Shown here: positions 10,494 to 21,520 of the stretch, piece after piece | How positions within the stretch are numbered: position 1 is the first letter of the stretch | Layout: every line of letters begins with the position of its first letter | Assembly (NCBI GenBank): GCA_047495785.1 | Contig: JBLDXI010000007.1 | Span: forward strand, 3,286,001-3,350,000 | Length of the DNA stretch: 64,000 nucleotides | Origin: Lepidodermella squamata | Lineage: Eukaryota > Gastrotricha | Direction: 5' to 3' | Notes under the pieces: generated by a model | Told to the model about the DNA's origin: nothing | Databases searched by the model: none | What the model saw: only the letters and a program-made list of their open reading frames with translations | Made by a program: the position numbers and the translations under genes

Positions 10494-13124
10494 TTAGGCG
10501 GCAAAAACTACGAAGTATGCGTAGAAATTGACAGCAAGGAACAAGTCCATCGTCATGAGAAATGCAGCTAAATCAAAGGCCGTGGCGATACTGAGAGGTT
10601 TCAGACAAGATGACAACTCGCGCCTTCGATACATCATCCAAGGATGGTGAATCGTCATAGCGTACATAACCGTCTCGTATAACGTAATAACACCGGTTAA
10701 CCCAGCTAGAATTAGAATATACTCAGCCATTAGGACAGATTCCGACGTTTCAGGTATTTGTTGCATGACATCAGACTGAATGACGATCAAACTCAGGAGA
10801 AGGGTAGCAGAAAAGGCAGCCCGATCCGGCTTATCTGGCTGGAAGAGTAAAGACCCAAACACCAGCAACAGAATGATCAAAGACGGTGAAAGGCTGTTAA
10901 CCAAATATGGAGCTGATTTTCGGGAAAATGTGACGGTAAATCGAGCGTAGCCAGATGTTACTTTCCTCCTTATCAGCGATTTCATTATTCCATACACTGC
11001 TCTAGATGAATCCAGCTTCCACAACTCGCTTTCGAACGAACCATCAAAAGCCAGCTGAGCGCCACTGACGTTCAAAAACAAGTCAGACTCCTCGAGGACA
11101 AATGTGAAATCACATTGCTGCGAGTCGAACGGGAATTTTCGAAGCTTCAAGAGACACTGCGCATTAAAGATACCGAAACGAAACCAGTGGAAAAACATTG
11201 TTCGATTTGGCTTTGTTGGGTAGAAAACAATCTGAATCTGTTCTCGAAACCCGCTCTCCATATAGATATCGGTGGACGTGTTGGCAAACCGGAGGAAAGG
11301 CGTCCATACATCGCTCCTATCTACAGTGTAGATGCGTTCTGGGTCTGAAACCCCAGGAGCGGTGATGTCAGCCGGACAGGATGTAACAGCCCATTGAACC
11401 AATAAACAACCGCCGACGGATATCTCACGGGCTTTGGCGTCAATATCGACCAACCGCTGCAATTCCAGAGTCACGTAGACTTTTGTTCCATATGATGGAG
11501 ATCTGAAAATAAAGAACTAGAGAATCGCATATTCTAATCGCAAAACTTACTTGACTTGTGAACTTATGGATTTACAAGGCTTCATATCATCCGTAGATAT
11601 TTTAGGCAGAATGTTGCCATCTATCATTTCTGGAATTGGGAAGTTGTAGTCGTTTGGGTCAAATTGATAGGAGGCGTTAGGCTTGGCAGTTGAGACAACT
11701 ATAGTTGAACTACTGGTCGCAGAGGATGTTGTCTCTGTTGTTGTTGTGGTCGACGAGCTCGTTGAAGGACTTGTTGTAGTTGTCGTGGGATTTGTCGTCG
11801 GTGGTGATGTTGAGGAACTGGGCGGAGCTGTACTGCTTGACTGGGTGGAGCTTGATGTCGAGCTGGTTGAAAGGGGCGTGGAAGTCGTCGACGCCGTTGT
11901 TGTGGTTGTTGTAGGCTTAGTAGTTGTAGTTGTCGTAGTACTAGTTGACGGGGCTGTGGAAGTCGTTGAGGCTGTTGTTGTCGTAGTTGTGGGCTTAGTA
12001 GTGGTAGTCGTTGAAGTACTGGTTGAAGGTGTCGTAGAAGTCGTAGAAGCCGTTGTGGTCGTTGTTGTAGGCATTGTAGAAGTAGTTGTTGTAGTTGTCG
12101 TAGTCGTCGTGCTCGATGTTGAAGGGCTTGAAGCAAGGGTCCAGAATCGGAAATTCTTCATTTTATAGTACCCGTGATTATAACTGCAGAAGGTCATTGC
12201 TCTCAGCTTCACGTTCCCCGTTGCCAATGTATTTTTGAATCCAGTAATGCTCACGTCGCTGAAACACGGCGAGACCTGAGAGGCAGTGGGATTCGCGATC
12301 CCAACAGACAGTTTATCACCGTAAACTTGAATTATCAATTTGTAATTCGCGTTTCCGGTCGAGTCGAGGATGCTCCCGCCACAGCCTGGCGATGACGTAG
12401 CCGCAAGAGGTGAGCATGGCAGGCTGCAAGTCGAGGATGATGATGTTGTATGCCAAGCATAGGCTTTTCCGTTGGGCATCAGCTCTTGAAATACGCTCAG
12501 TCCCTGAACGTATTGAATTTCGTCATAGCAGCTGCCAGACCCTCCTGTGATTCACTCATATATTGGAAAAATAAGTCACTCAGGTTTAACATTACTCACC
12601 GGGATAATTAGGTGAAACACTTGAGAAAACCATTGCGAGCCAACCTTTTGAAGACGCAGTATTGCTGGCACTGTAAACGGCTGTTATATCCATTTCAGCT
12701 CGCCAGTTTGCAATAGTCGAATCAATATACTGGTCGAAATAAATTACGTTATCAACTTGAGTGTTTCCGAGATTATTGAATGGTGCGGCTGACCACTTAC
12801 CTGATCTGAAGAGATTCTGCCGTAGTCTGAAGAATCTCCAATATCACCTATTTGATACGCGTTGCCCAAATCAGTGGCATAATCATACAAAGATAAGGTC
12901 ATTGACTGCGAAACGCTTGAGTTCGCTTGATCGAATGAAAACGCAGATTGGTAGGTCGCAGTTCCCGAATACAAGTAGGGCAAGGGGAAGCTTGCAACGT
13001 CCGGAGTTGGGGTAATCGACGAACCTAGACATTTAATTTCAACAAAAACCAAACTAAATTTTAGCTGCAACCTACCTACACCACGGATGTAACACGCTAT
13101 CGCCAGAGAAAAGACTATATACAT
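10494..13124 (-). CDS. Chimeric lectin-like/mucin-stalk Cys-loop channel (gene A)
   Basis: Exons, in transcript order, 13124-13076, 13024-12801, 12729-12600, 12544-11551 and 11502-10494 give 801 residues. The signal peptide is about residues 1-16. Residues 20-272 form a beta-rich lectin-like module (conserved NWRAEMDITAVYS, YKLIIQVYGDKLSVGI and MKNFRFWTL). Residues about 274-425 are an almost pure Thr/Ser stalk. Residues 426-465 are a conserved hinge (NFPIPEMIDGNILPKIS, then KPCK). The last exon alone encodes the whole channel: Cys-loop CLLKLRKFPFDSQQC with 13 residues inside, M1, pore helix PDRAAFSATLLLSL, M3, a loop of only about 25 residues, and M4. The pore has Asp at -1' and Leu at 9'. 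The position normally reading W-x-D-x-R-L reads VQWAVTSC. Introns are 48-71 bases. I know of no described channel with this architecture; the fold of the N-terminal module is inferred from its pattern only. Confidence 0.92.
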
Positions 13125-13215
13125 GGCGCGTGATGTTTAAACTTGAATTGCGAAAACTAGGATTTTATTTATGAAACTTTCCCGACTGCAACTAATTTCG
13201 AATTCTGTCCGGATG

Positions 13216-13296
13216 TTTTAATTTACTACCGCCACCATTAGTGCAAAAGGTCGTGGATTGTCGAAAAAATCGATAATTACCTATTATTGGAGCGGA
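13216..13296 (-). promoter_or_regulatory. Shared upstream block of the chimeric genes (A copy)
   Basis: Contains CCGCCACCATTAG, GGTCGTGGATTGTCG and CTATTATTGGAGCG in order (plus-strand text), 90-170 bases upstream of the ATG of gene A. The same three elements recur upstream of B, C, E and a dead copy. On the coding strand the last one reads CGCTCCAATAATAG and includes a CCAAT box. Promoter function is inferred from position and conservation. Confidence 0.5.
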
Positions 13297-14755
13297 CGCG
13301 TTAGTTTAGGACATTCAGGGGCTTTGTTCTGGGATATATGGCTTCTAAAGCCGCAGTCCCGTCACGCACCCAGCTGAAAGCTTTTATGTAGCATTAAATG
13401 TAATCGAATTGGTTGAAGCTCTCAAAAGCCAAATTCGGGCATTTTTATTAGAGAAAAGTTTAATTGCGTAATATGTCAGACCGTGTGGGACAATTTCAAC
13501 CCGTTCGCTTCAACACGAAATTGCCAGACGCGATTTTTCACGTAAATGTTTATTTCATGTCGTCGACCGCTGCACAGCTACATGAACGACAGCCACAAAC
13601 CGTGCGACTTTACCCAACATGTTCTGCTTTGTGTTAGTTAATTCACCTTCGATTGCTGCTCATTAAATTATTTAAAGGTTCCATTCGAAATTGCGAATTT
13701 CAGGAGTTTAGCATGTTGTATGGTTCCAACGGCGCACTTTGCGCAGATGGTCGATTTAGCGGATTATGCATAGCGATCCGTAAATTATAAAAATTCAAAC
13801 CTCCTAATTGCCATTCGCTCGAAGTCAAACGGATTGTCGAAAAAGTCGAGCGAGTTTAATTAACAATAATTGAAAGGTATGGGGCGCTGGGATGACGCGG
13901 ATGTAGTGCGAATATGTGGAGCGTTCACAATAATTGGTGACTGCAAGGATGGACAACTCCTTTATTAAATTAAATAATAATTGATGCACCTCGCAAAGCA
14001 AAATATCGACTGTTCTAAATCCAGTAAACCAAACGTGCGTCCGCTGAACTATGTTGACGGCATTTTGTATTATGGTGACGGAGAAGACATAGGTTGTAAA
14101 ATCTATCCAAACGAGCGCCTAAATATTGAAATTACAGACACGTCTGCGTCCAGGAAGGCCATAAAGTCTATGACGCAGGCACAGCATATACGAGACTTAT
14201 TCTTCAAATTTATATGTTTATTGCTCATAATTTCCATTAGGAAGACAAAACTGGGTTGTTCACAAGAATTTCAAAGGTAAAGGTCACTCTTTCAATGCAA
14301 TGAATCTTCATGAAAATAGTTGCTATCAGTACATTTCACGGGCTGCTTGAATGGGAAGATTATGAAGAGCCATCGATACGGATATACCCGCAGCAGTACA
14401 AACGTAGCCTGCTGACGACCATCAATAATCTACAATCTTCCTCCTTCCCTGACACTGATAGAGCGGCGACGAAATTGTTCGGAGTGTCAAGTCGTAGCTA
14501 TCATGAGGTAGAAAGATGGCTAACGGTTCAACTTTCGACTGATCCAAAACGTACAATGGGCTTACAGACATGGGAATAGCCTGGTTGAATCAGCCTCAGC
14601 CGAGCAAAATAGTTGTAACCGTATCCGAAATCAACCTTCGAAATTGCGAAATCGTGCGAGAGCCCTCTGTGTCGCTCAACGAGTGCTTGAGCAAACACGC
14701 TATGCAACTATCCAATGCCATTTTTACACTATTTGAGCTTCGTAAATTTCCGCTG
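13297..14755. other. Intergenic with unassigned open frames
   Basis: The region between gene A and a transposon copy. Three plus-strand frames of 78-99 codons (13981-14280, 14310-14579, 14570-14806) follow one another. I do not recognise them and they could be exons of a decayed gene. The last one runs into the transposon at 14758, so if it was coding it is now cut. Confidence 0.4.
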
Positions 14756-14757
14756 TA

Positions 14758-16692
14758 CAGTGCTCCCTCGATATCTGCAACCCCGCTATCTGCCCACCCC
14801 CGTTAGTAGTCATCGATTTGTGGACCCTGCTAAATAAATTAGTTGTAAATTTTTAATTAAACAAAAAATTATTATTTGATAAATTAAAAAAATTAAATGT
14901 GAAAATTTAGCGTTCCTGGAAACCTAGCGGTGCGTTGTCGTGGGTTTGAGAGATCCGTTTCGGATCCAGTTATTTCAAGTTCAGTTAAAACGAGTTGAAA
15001 GATCATCAGTGCATTAAGCTGTTCTTGTGGTTCTGAAATGACTTTGATTATGCAACAGAGTGTGTGGATTAGCTGCCACTCAAGTCGCGCTGTGAGTCGT
15101 CTTGCTTTTTTAGTTAAACTTTTCCATCAGAAATTACAGACAAAATCAGCAATTCATTTCAATAACTATAAAAATGCGTCAATCTTCTATCTCCTTGGTT
15201 TGCAGATTTTTCCTCAGGTGAATTGCTGATCATCTAAAAGACTTATCTGAATTGCCCTGATTTTTCATTTTTTAGCTTTTTCCCGGCCAGAAAATCTCTT
15301 GAAATTTACCAGCATTATTAGCATGATCAAATCAGGATATAATACGTGATTTTTTAAGGAAACTGAAACTTCAGTTTTTCCCAATTTTGTTCCCGGCTGT
15401 GTTGCGTAATCATGAATAATCACGTCTATATTTTAAGATTCATTTTAATTTCGATACTTGGATTTCTTCTCATAAAATTAGACCGATTTCATTCGTTCCA
15501 GTTGTCCTGAGTTATTGGAATTATTAGCCGATTTTCGATTGTCAATAGGCCTGATCTAACATGAAACTGGCTGCCCCTACTTTACGATTTACTTGCTCAA
15601 CGCCCTGGCAATTTTCCCGGTTTATTCACAACTTATTATAATTTAAACTTTGACTTTGAAAATTGCAACATCCCGAGGAGGGGCGGCGGGAGCTTCTGCC
15701 CGATTTTTTCAATTGCTCTGATCTCATTAGGCCATTTGAATGGGAACCAGACCATGCCTGGGAAGATAATAATTCATTCATTCAATCGATTTTCCTATCG
15801 AATTGGTGTTTCCTCTTGACGGTATTTTGACTTGAAATTACGAAGTTTGTGACCGCTCAATCCTATTAGTTCGATGAAATTCATAAAAGGCAGGAGCAGC
15901 TTCGTAAAAATTATCAAAAATATTACAAATTATTTTTTGAAACTCTTCGATACCCGAAGCTTTGTCACGAAAAATTCCTAGTCGGAATTTAATTTAATTT
16001 TGAAACATAGAATTATTTTAACGTATATGGATGGCATTCTCTCGATTTAATGGGATCATCCATCGACAAGGCTAGCAAGAAACTGGCTTCTACTAATTCA
16101 CCGTTGATTTGTTCAATATCGTGGCGATTACGTGCAATATTTTAACCATTTTTATCATTTTAATTTGACTTTGAAATCGTAACAACCCGAGGAGGGGCGG
16201 CGGGAGCTTCTGGCCGATTTTCCGACTAGGCCGGCCTTCACTCCGCTGATTTGCCAGTCGATGATTACTATTCTATCGAGATCCTACGCCTCTGCATATA
16301 AAATACTGTCGTTATTTCTGTTGATAGCTGGTAGCCTAGATCTTGAAATTTAACTCTGAAGGTTTTTTAAAAATTTAAAAATTTAAAATCAGAACTCAGG
16401 TGTCCCGCTGTTGCCGAGAAAGTTGATATTTATCGTGAATGCCTTAGTGCTAAAAATCACGAGGAAACGTGAACAATTTTCGTTGATGCGATTTTCCGCT
16501 CAGAATAAAAAGATTCAAGAGGCTAAATAAAAAATCAAGACGCGTTGTCATGTTTACTGTTTGTTCAGCGCCATCTGGCTAGCAACTCGCTCAAACTTAA
16601 TCCCTGACTCATGTACAGCCCCCGTTAGCTGTCTCCCTCGATAATTGCACGACCCTGGACCCGGCCCCCATGCAGATAGCGGGGGAGCACTG
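14758..16692 (+). mobile_element. pogo/Tigger-like non-autonomous transposon, copy 1
   Basis: A 1935-base element bounded by inverted CAGTGCTCCCTCG-type termini and flanked by a TA duplication (14756-14757 and 16693-16694), as expected of the Tc1/mariner-pogo group. No transposase frame survives. Copies 2 (46623-48621, same orientation) and 3 (54375-56160, inverted) share its interior, including a GAGGAGGGGCGGCGGGAGC block. Here that block occurs twice (near 15675 and 16187), so this copy carries an internal duplication of about 500 bases. Confidence 0.88.
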
Positions 16693-16919
16693 TATTACTT
16701 TCTATGGTTATATTGAACACGTTTAGTGTCCATGCCGCGCCGGATATTGGAAATTGAAGCGGCTCGAACCATATAGCCAAAGTTATCAAGTTATTGCTTA
16801 GATTCCCGTGGTTCTACAGTAAAAAATGTTAATTTTTGATTTCATTGGGTTTTCGCGTACTTTCTGTTGGATTTCAATACAAGCCTAGAATACACTTTTT
16901 ATTTTTAAGCAGCAATAAA

Positions 16920-18102
16920 ATGAGAAACGTGATTATTGCAATAGTTGCTGCTACTCTGCTGAATTGTAGAGTCGCGGCCACACCGTTGAGCTATGAAACC
17001 GAAAACTATCTGAGAGAAAGATTCTTCGGCACTTGCCATGCTGACCTCGGATTCTACAACCATCAGATCAATTTAGACCTGCTCTTCTACGTATTTAACT
17101 TGGTCGAATTCGACGAACACGAAGAAACAATGACAATCTTCGCAACTCTCAACATTTGCTGGACTGATGACTGCGTCGCATGGGAAAAGGACCTGGCTAA
17201 AATTGCGCAAACAGCCTCGCCAAAAGTTGCGAAACAACTTGAAAGTTTGACTCACGTCGCTTTCCCAACGTCTTTGTTCTGGAAACCACCAATAATCCAT
17301 CGAAACAGTCCTTACAAGGTACAAAGCATTATTGAGAATGGCCAACAATTGACTACGAATGTTTTCAACTGGGCTGTACTCGACCTCGTGCACTCTGCAA
17401 CTAAAATGGTTCCCTTTCGACACCCAAACTTGCATGTTCGCCTTCGAGCTGTGGGACACGACCTACTACACGAACATCACCGCGGCTAATATTATGATTG
17501 ACGTCGAAAATCCCGAGGGTTTCACGAGTCCCATGGATGTGTGGCAACTGGAGAAGTACCACGGTGAGGTCGCAAAAACTTGCTACCCAATGGGCAGACC
17601 ATCTCAGCTAGTTTGCTCGGCTGAGGCTCATTACACGTTTGTAATCAGTCGAAAAGCTGCTCCATACGTCTTTGCTATCTTCCTGCCATCGATTTTACTT
17701 AATATCTTACAGTTAAGCCCTTTCGCAATGGAACCACACATGCCAGAGCGTTGCGAGTATTCAACGACGATTCTTCTAGCTTTCGCAGTTATCCATCAAA
17801 TGGTTGAGCAGGACATTCCGAAGACCGCTGAAACGATATATCTTGTTCTGTACATAAACGCTTGCCTTGTCGTCGGAGGTGTCTGCACGCTCTATTCTGC
17901 GTTAAGCATTGGACTGTGCAACTGGCTGGGAGATCGCAGAAAGAAGCCTAGAATTGTAACTATCCCGCTGCGTTGGAGCAACATCGCAAAAGAACCTTTT
18001 CAAATTCCTATTGTTCGCTTGATTGATCTGATTGTATTTTCAGTTTTAACCCTAACTGCTATTGCCATCAATGGCAGCTTTTTCTTAATGATTTGCGCTT
18101 GA
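16920..18102 (+). pseudogene. Intronless Cys-loop channel subunit with one frameshift
   Basis: Two overlapping frames together make one channel subunit of about 390 residues. Frame one starts at the ATG at 16920, three codons after an acceptor-like TTTTTAAGCAG, with signal peptide MRNVIIAIVAATLLNCRVAA. It carries the first half of the ligand-binding domain up to IENGQQLTTN. A net loss of one base (or gain of two) around 17359-17376, next to a TTTT run, moves the frame. The second frame carries the Cys-loop CTLQLKWFPFDTQTC, M1, pore helix, M3, a short loop and M4, ending at 18102. The pore reads PERCEYSTTILLAFAV: Glu at -1', an unusual Glu at 2' and Leu at 9'. There are no introns, unlike the channel at 7.2 kb. 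Everything except the shift is intact, so a sequencing error, a very young pseudogene or a recoded gene are all possible. Confidence 0.8.
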
Positions 18103-18774
18103 TCTCTCATGATCTGAGGCGGGAACTTTTATATTCCTGGGATTTTCTAACAAAAAGTGCTTGATTTTCAAGTTAGTATCAGGTTTTGATACTCAGAACA
18201 CGAATTCTCTCATGTTTTCTAAAGAGATGGGCGACTACCAGCGCTATTGCTGGAACAAATACGGTAAATTTCTTGAACTGGCAGAGCTTTTATGCGGATT
18301 TCATGGAAGCGTCTATCGCAATGTCTAATTTAGTCGAATTGTTTGTTCTAAAGCCGCTCAGGCCTTTTCTCCGTTGTTTAGATTAATTGTGAATCTTGTA
18401 TCAGGTCGTCGCCAAATCCATTGACAAAAGCAGCAGCGATTGCTGAATGTCCACCTTCCACGTGCGCGGAATGAAAGACAAATGAATTGAGGTCAACCTA
18501 GGTTCGGACAGACTCAGATTCAGACTCGGATGATGGCGATAGCGAAACTCTGGAAGAACGATCTGCGCATAGATACGCATAGAAACGGGCGAAAATAGGG
18601 CAACCTCGTCACTGGAATCTGTTCATTTTATCCTCCAAACTTTTCGTCCGCTAATCCAGTGAAAGGAAAAGTGTCCTGTCAGAGCATACAAGTTTTTTAT
18701 TCATATTTTGAAAGTTTTTTAAATGGATTTAAAACGTCGCTAATGTGCAGAAGAGGGGGCGAGACGATAAATGT
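18103..18774. other. 3' flanks; duplicated segment
   Basis: The tail-to-tail region between the intronless channel and gene B. About 18390-18720 resembles 24230-24660 downstream of gene C (shared stretches such as ACAAAAGCAGCAGCGAT), so the 3' flanks were duplicated along with the genes. TTTTTTATTCAT near 18697 supplies a minus-strand AATAAA for gene B. Confidence 0.45.
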
Positions 18775-21359
18775 TTAGTAGGCGGAAAAAGCAACGAGTG
18801 ACGCGTAAACATTGACTGCTAGGAAAGTGTCCATTGTAAAAAGGAAAGCAGCTAGATCAAAAGCTCGCGCGACACTAAGCGGTTTCAAGCAAGAATGCAA
18901 TTCTCGCTTCCGATGCATCATCCACGGATAGCGAATTGTCATCGCGTAAATAACCGTTTCGTACAGCGTAATCACCCCAGTGAGCCCAGCCATTATCAGA
19001 ATATACTCAGCCATGAGGACAGATTCTGAAGTTTCAGGAATCTGTTGCAAAACATCAGATTCAATCACGATCAAACTCAAGAGTAGGGTAGCTGAGAAGG
19101 CAGCCCGATCCGGGACATCTGGCTGGAATAGAAAAGACCCATATACCAGCAAGAGTAGGATAAGAGACGGTGCGAGACTGTTAACCAAATATGGACCAGA
19201 TTTTCGGGCAAATGTGACCGTAAATCGAGCGTATCCAGATGTCTGCTTCTTCCGCATGAGAGACCGTGTTGTTCCATACATCGAGCTTGCAGATTCAAGC
19301 TTCCACAGCTCACTTTCGAATGCGCCAACAAAAGCCAGCTGAGTGCCAGTCACGTTTAAGAATTGATCAGATTCCTCCAGGACAAATGTGAAATCGCATT
19401 GCTGCGAGTCGAACGGAAATTTACGAAGCTTCAAGAGACACTGAGCATTGAAGATACCGAAACGCAGCCAGTGAAAAAATAATGTACGATTTGGCGTGGT
19501 TGGATAGAAAACAATTTGAATCTGTTCGCGAAACCCGGTCTGCATGTAGATATCGGTGGACGTATTGGCAAATCGGAGGAAAGGAGTCCACACATCGCTC
19601 CTATCCACAGTGTAAATGCGCTCTGGATCTAAAACATCGGGTGCTGTGACGTCAGCTGGGCAAGATGTAACAGCCCATTGAACTAATAAGCAACCGCCGA
19701 CGGATATCTCACGGGCTTTGGCGTCAATATCGACCAAACGCTGCATTTCTAGAGTGACGTAGATTTGTGTTCCAAACGATGGAGATCTTCAATAATATAA
19801 AAATAGGTCGTGCAGGTTGCAAGTTTTCATTCAAAACTTACTTTGCCTGTGGACTTATGGTTTTGCATGGCTTTATATCCTCCACTGATAGCTTTGGCAG
19901 AATGTTACCGTCAATCATTTCAGGAATCGGGAAATTGTAGTCGTTTGATTCGAATTGATAGGTGGCATCAGCCAGAGTAGTTGATGCAACTTCAGTTGAA
20001 GTACTTGTCGCAGAGGATGTTGTCTCTGTAGTTGTTGCAGTCGAAGAGCTAGTAGAAGTTGTGGATGAGCTCGTTGTAGTTTTCGATGTTGAAGAACTAG
20101 ACGCAGCTGTACTGCTTGATTGTGTCGAGCTTGACGACGTTGATTGAGTTGTAGTACTGGTTGAAGGCGCTGTAGATGTCGCAGAGACGATTGTCGTTGT
20201 AGTCGTAGGCTTAGTTGTGGTTATTGTTGTAGAACTAGTTGATGGGGCTGTAGTCGAAGTCGACGGTGCCGTGGAAGTCGTCTCGCCTGTTGTTCTGGTA
20301 GTCATAGGATTTGTGGTTGTTGTTGTAGTCGTAGTAGTGCTCGATGTTGAAGGGCTTGAAGCAAGAGTCCAGAATCGGAAATTCTTGATATTATAGTAGC
20401 CGTGATCATCATAACTACAAAAAGAGATTGCCCTCAGCTTCACATTCCCTGTTGCTAAGGTAGTTTGGAATCCATTAATGCTCACGTCGCTGAAACACGT
20501 CGAGACCCGAGAGCCACTTGGAGACGCGATCCCAACAGACAGCTTATCGCCGTAAACTTGAATGATCAACTTGTAATCCACGTTTCCGGTCGAATCGAGG
20601 ATACCTCCGCCACAGCCTGGCGATGACGTTGCCGCAAGGGGTGAGCATGGCAAGCCGCAACTCGAGGATGTTGGTGAGGTTGTGTGCCACGCATAGGCCT
20701 TGCCGTCGGGCATCAGCTCTTGAAATACGCTGAGGCCCTGGACGTTTAAAATTCTGTCAAGGCAGTCATAACCGCCTGGAATCCACTCAAATAGGAAAAT
20801 GTCAGTTAATTACTCGCTTTCACTTACTAGGGTAAGTAGGCGAAGCACTCGAGAAAACCATTGCGAGCCAAGCTCTTGAGGACGCATTGTTGCTGGCGCT
20901 GTAAATCGCCGTGATATCCATTTCAGCTCGCCAGTTTAGAGCGGTCGAATCAATGTACTAATATTACATTTATGAGTTCTTTCATTGGAGACTAAGGAAC
21001 CCTTCCGCCCGACTGTTGGGCTTATACTTACCTGGTCCGAAGTGATTCTGCCGTAATCTGCCGCGTCCGCAATGTCTCCTATTTGATAAGCGTTGCCCAA
21101 ATCATCGGAGTAAGGATACAAAGATGGTGACATAGACTGCGAAACGCTTGAATTTTCTTTATCGAAAGATAACGCTGACTGGTAAGACGCGGTCCCTTCA
21201 TACAGGTAAGGTAAAGGAAAGCTCGCAACATCAGGAGTTGGGATGATCGTTGAACCTAGAAGCGTCGTTATCTAATATATAATCTATGAAGGGTGCTACA
21301 TGGAACCTACCAATGCTACTGAAGCAAGTGGTTATGGTCAGCAAAATGATCAGGTTCAT
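18775..21359 (-). CDS. Chimeric lectin-like/mucin-stalk Cys-loop channel (gene B)
   Basis: Exons 21359-21311, 21255-21032, 20957-20828, 20775-19842 and 19786-18775 give 782 residues. The first three exons have exactly the lengths of those in A, C and E (49, 224 and 130 bases). The order is signal peptide, lectin-like module with SLPCSPLAATSSPGCGG-type motif (here GLPCSPLAATSS), Thr/Ser stalk of about 130 residues, hinge NFPIPEMIDGNILPK, then the channel. Cys-loop CLLKLRKFPFDSQQC, pore PDRAAFSATLLLSL and loop-A equivalent VWTPFLRFAN are all intact, and no break is seen. A 139-base piece nearly identical to its stalk coding sequence lies at 46.3 kb. The intron before the channel exon is 55 bases. 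Confidence 0.92.
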
Positions 21360-21429
21360 GGCTTGTGATACTTTCGTGAAAACAAAGATTCCTGTTATGA
21401 CAGTAATTCATTCATAACTGCGTCCTTTG

Positions 21430-21520
21430 CGCTGACTTTTTAAATTGTTAATCGCCATCAAAAGCATGAATGTCGTGGATCAACCAGACAATCAATAGTT
21501 AGCTATTATTGGAGCGACTC
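21430..21520 (-). promoter_or_regulatory. Shared upstream block of the chimeric genes (B copy)
   Basis: ATGTCGTGGATC, then GACAATCAATAGTTAGC, then TATTATTGGAGCG ending near 21516, about 140 bases upstream of the ATG of B. Colinear with the blocks of A, C and E. Confidence 0.5.

Noticed and set aside
11683-12168. Long open frames rich in Val antisense to the stalk exons (similarly at 50.6 and 61.3 kb)
   Set aside because: They are the reverse complement of Thr-codon repeats (ACN reads as GTN) and vanish outside the stalk; no start context or family.
14730-14757. AGCTTCGTAAATTTCCG just before transposon copy 1 matches the LRKFP part of the Cys-loop exon
   Set aside because: Only about 17 identical bases, no further alignment upstream and no continuation beyond the element. 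Could be chance; not enough for a pseudogene call.
15038-15229. 63-codon frame in transposon copy 1 as a transposase remnant
   Set aside because: No DDE motif or similarity, and it is not kept in the other two copies.
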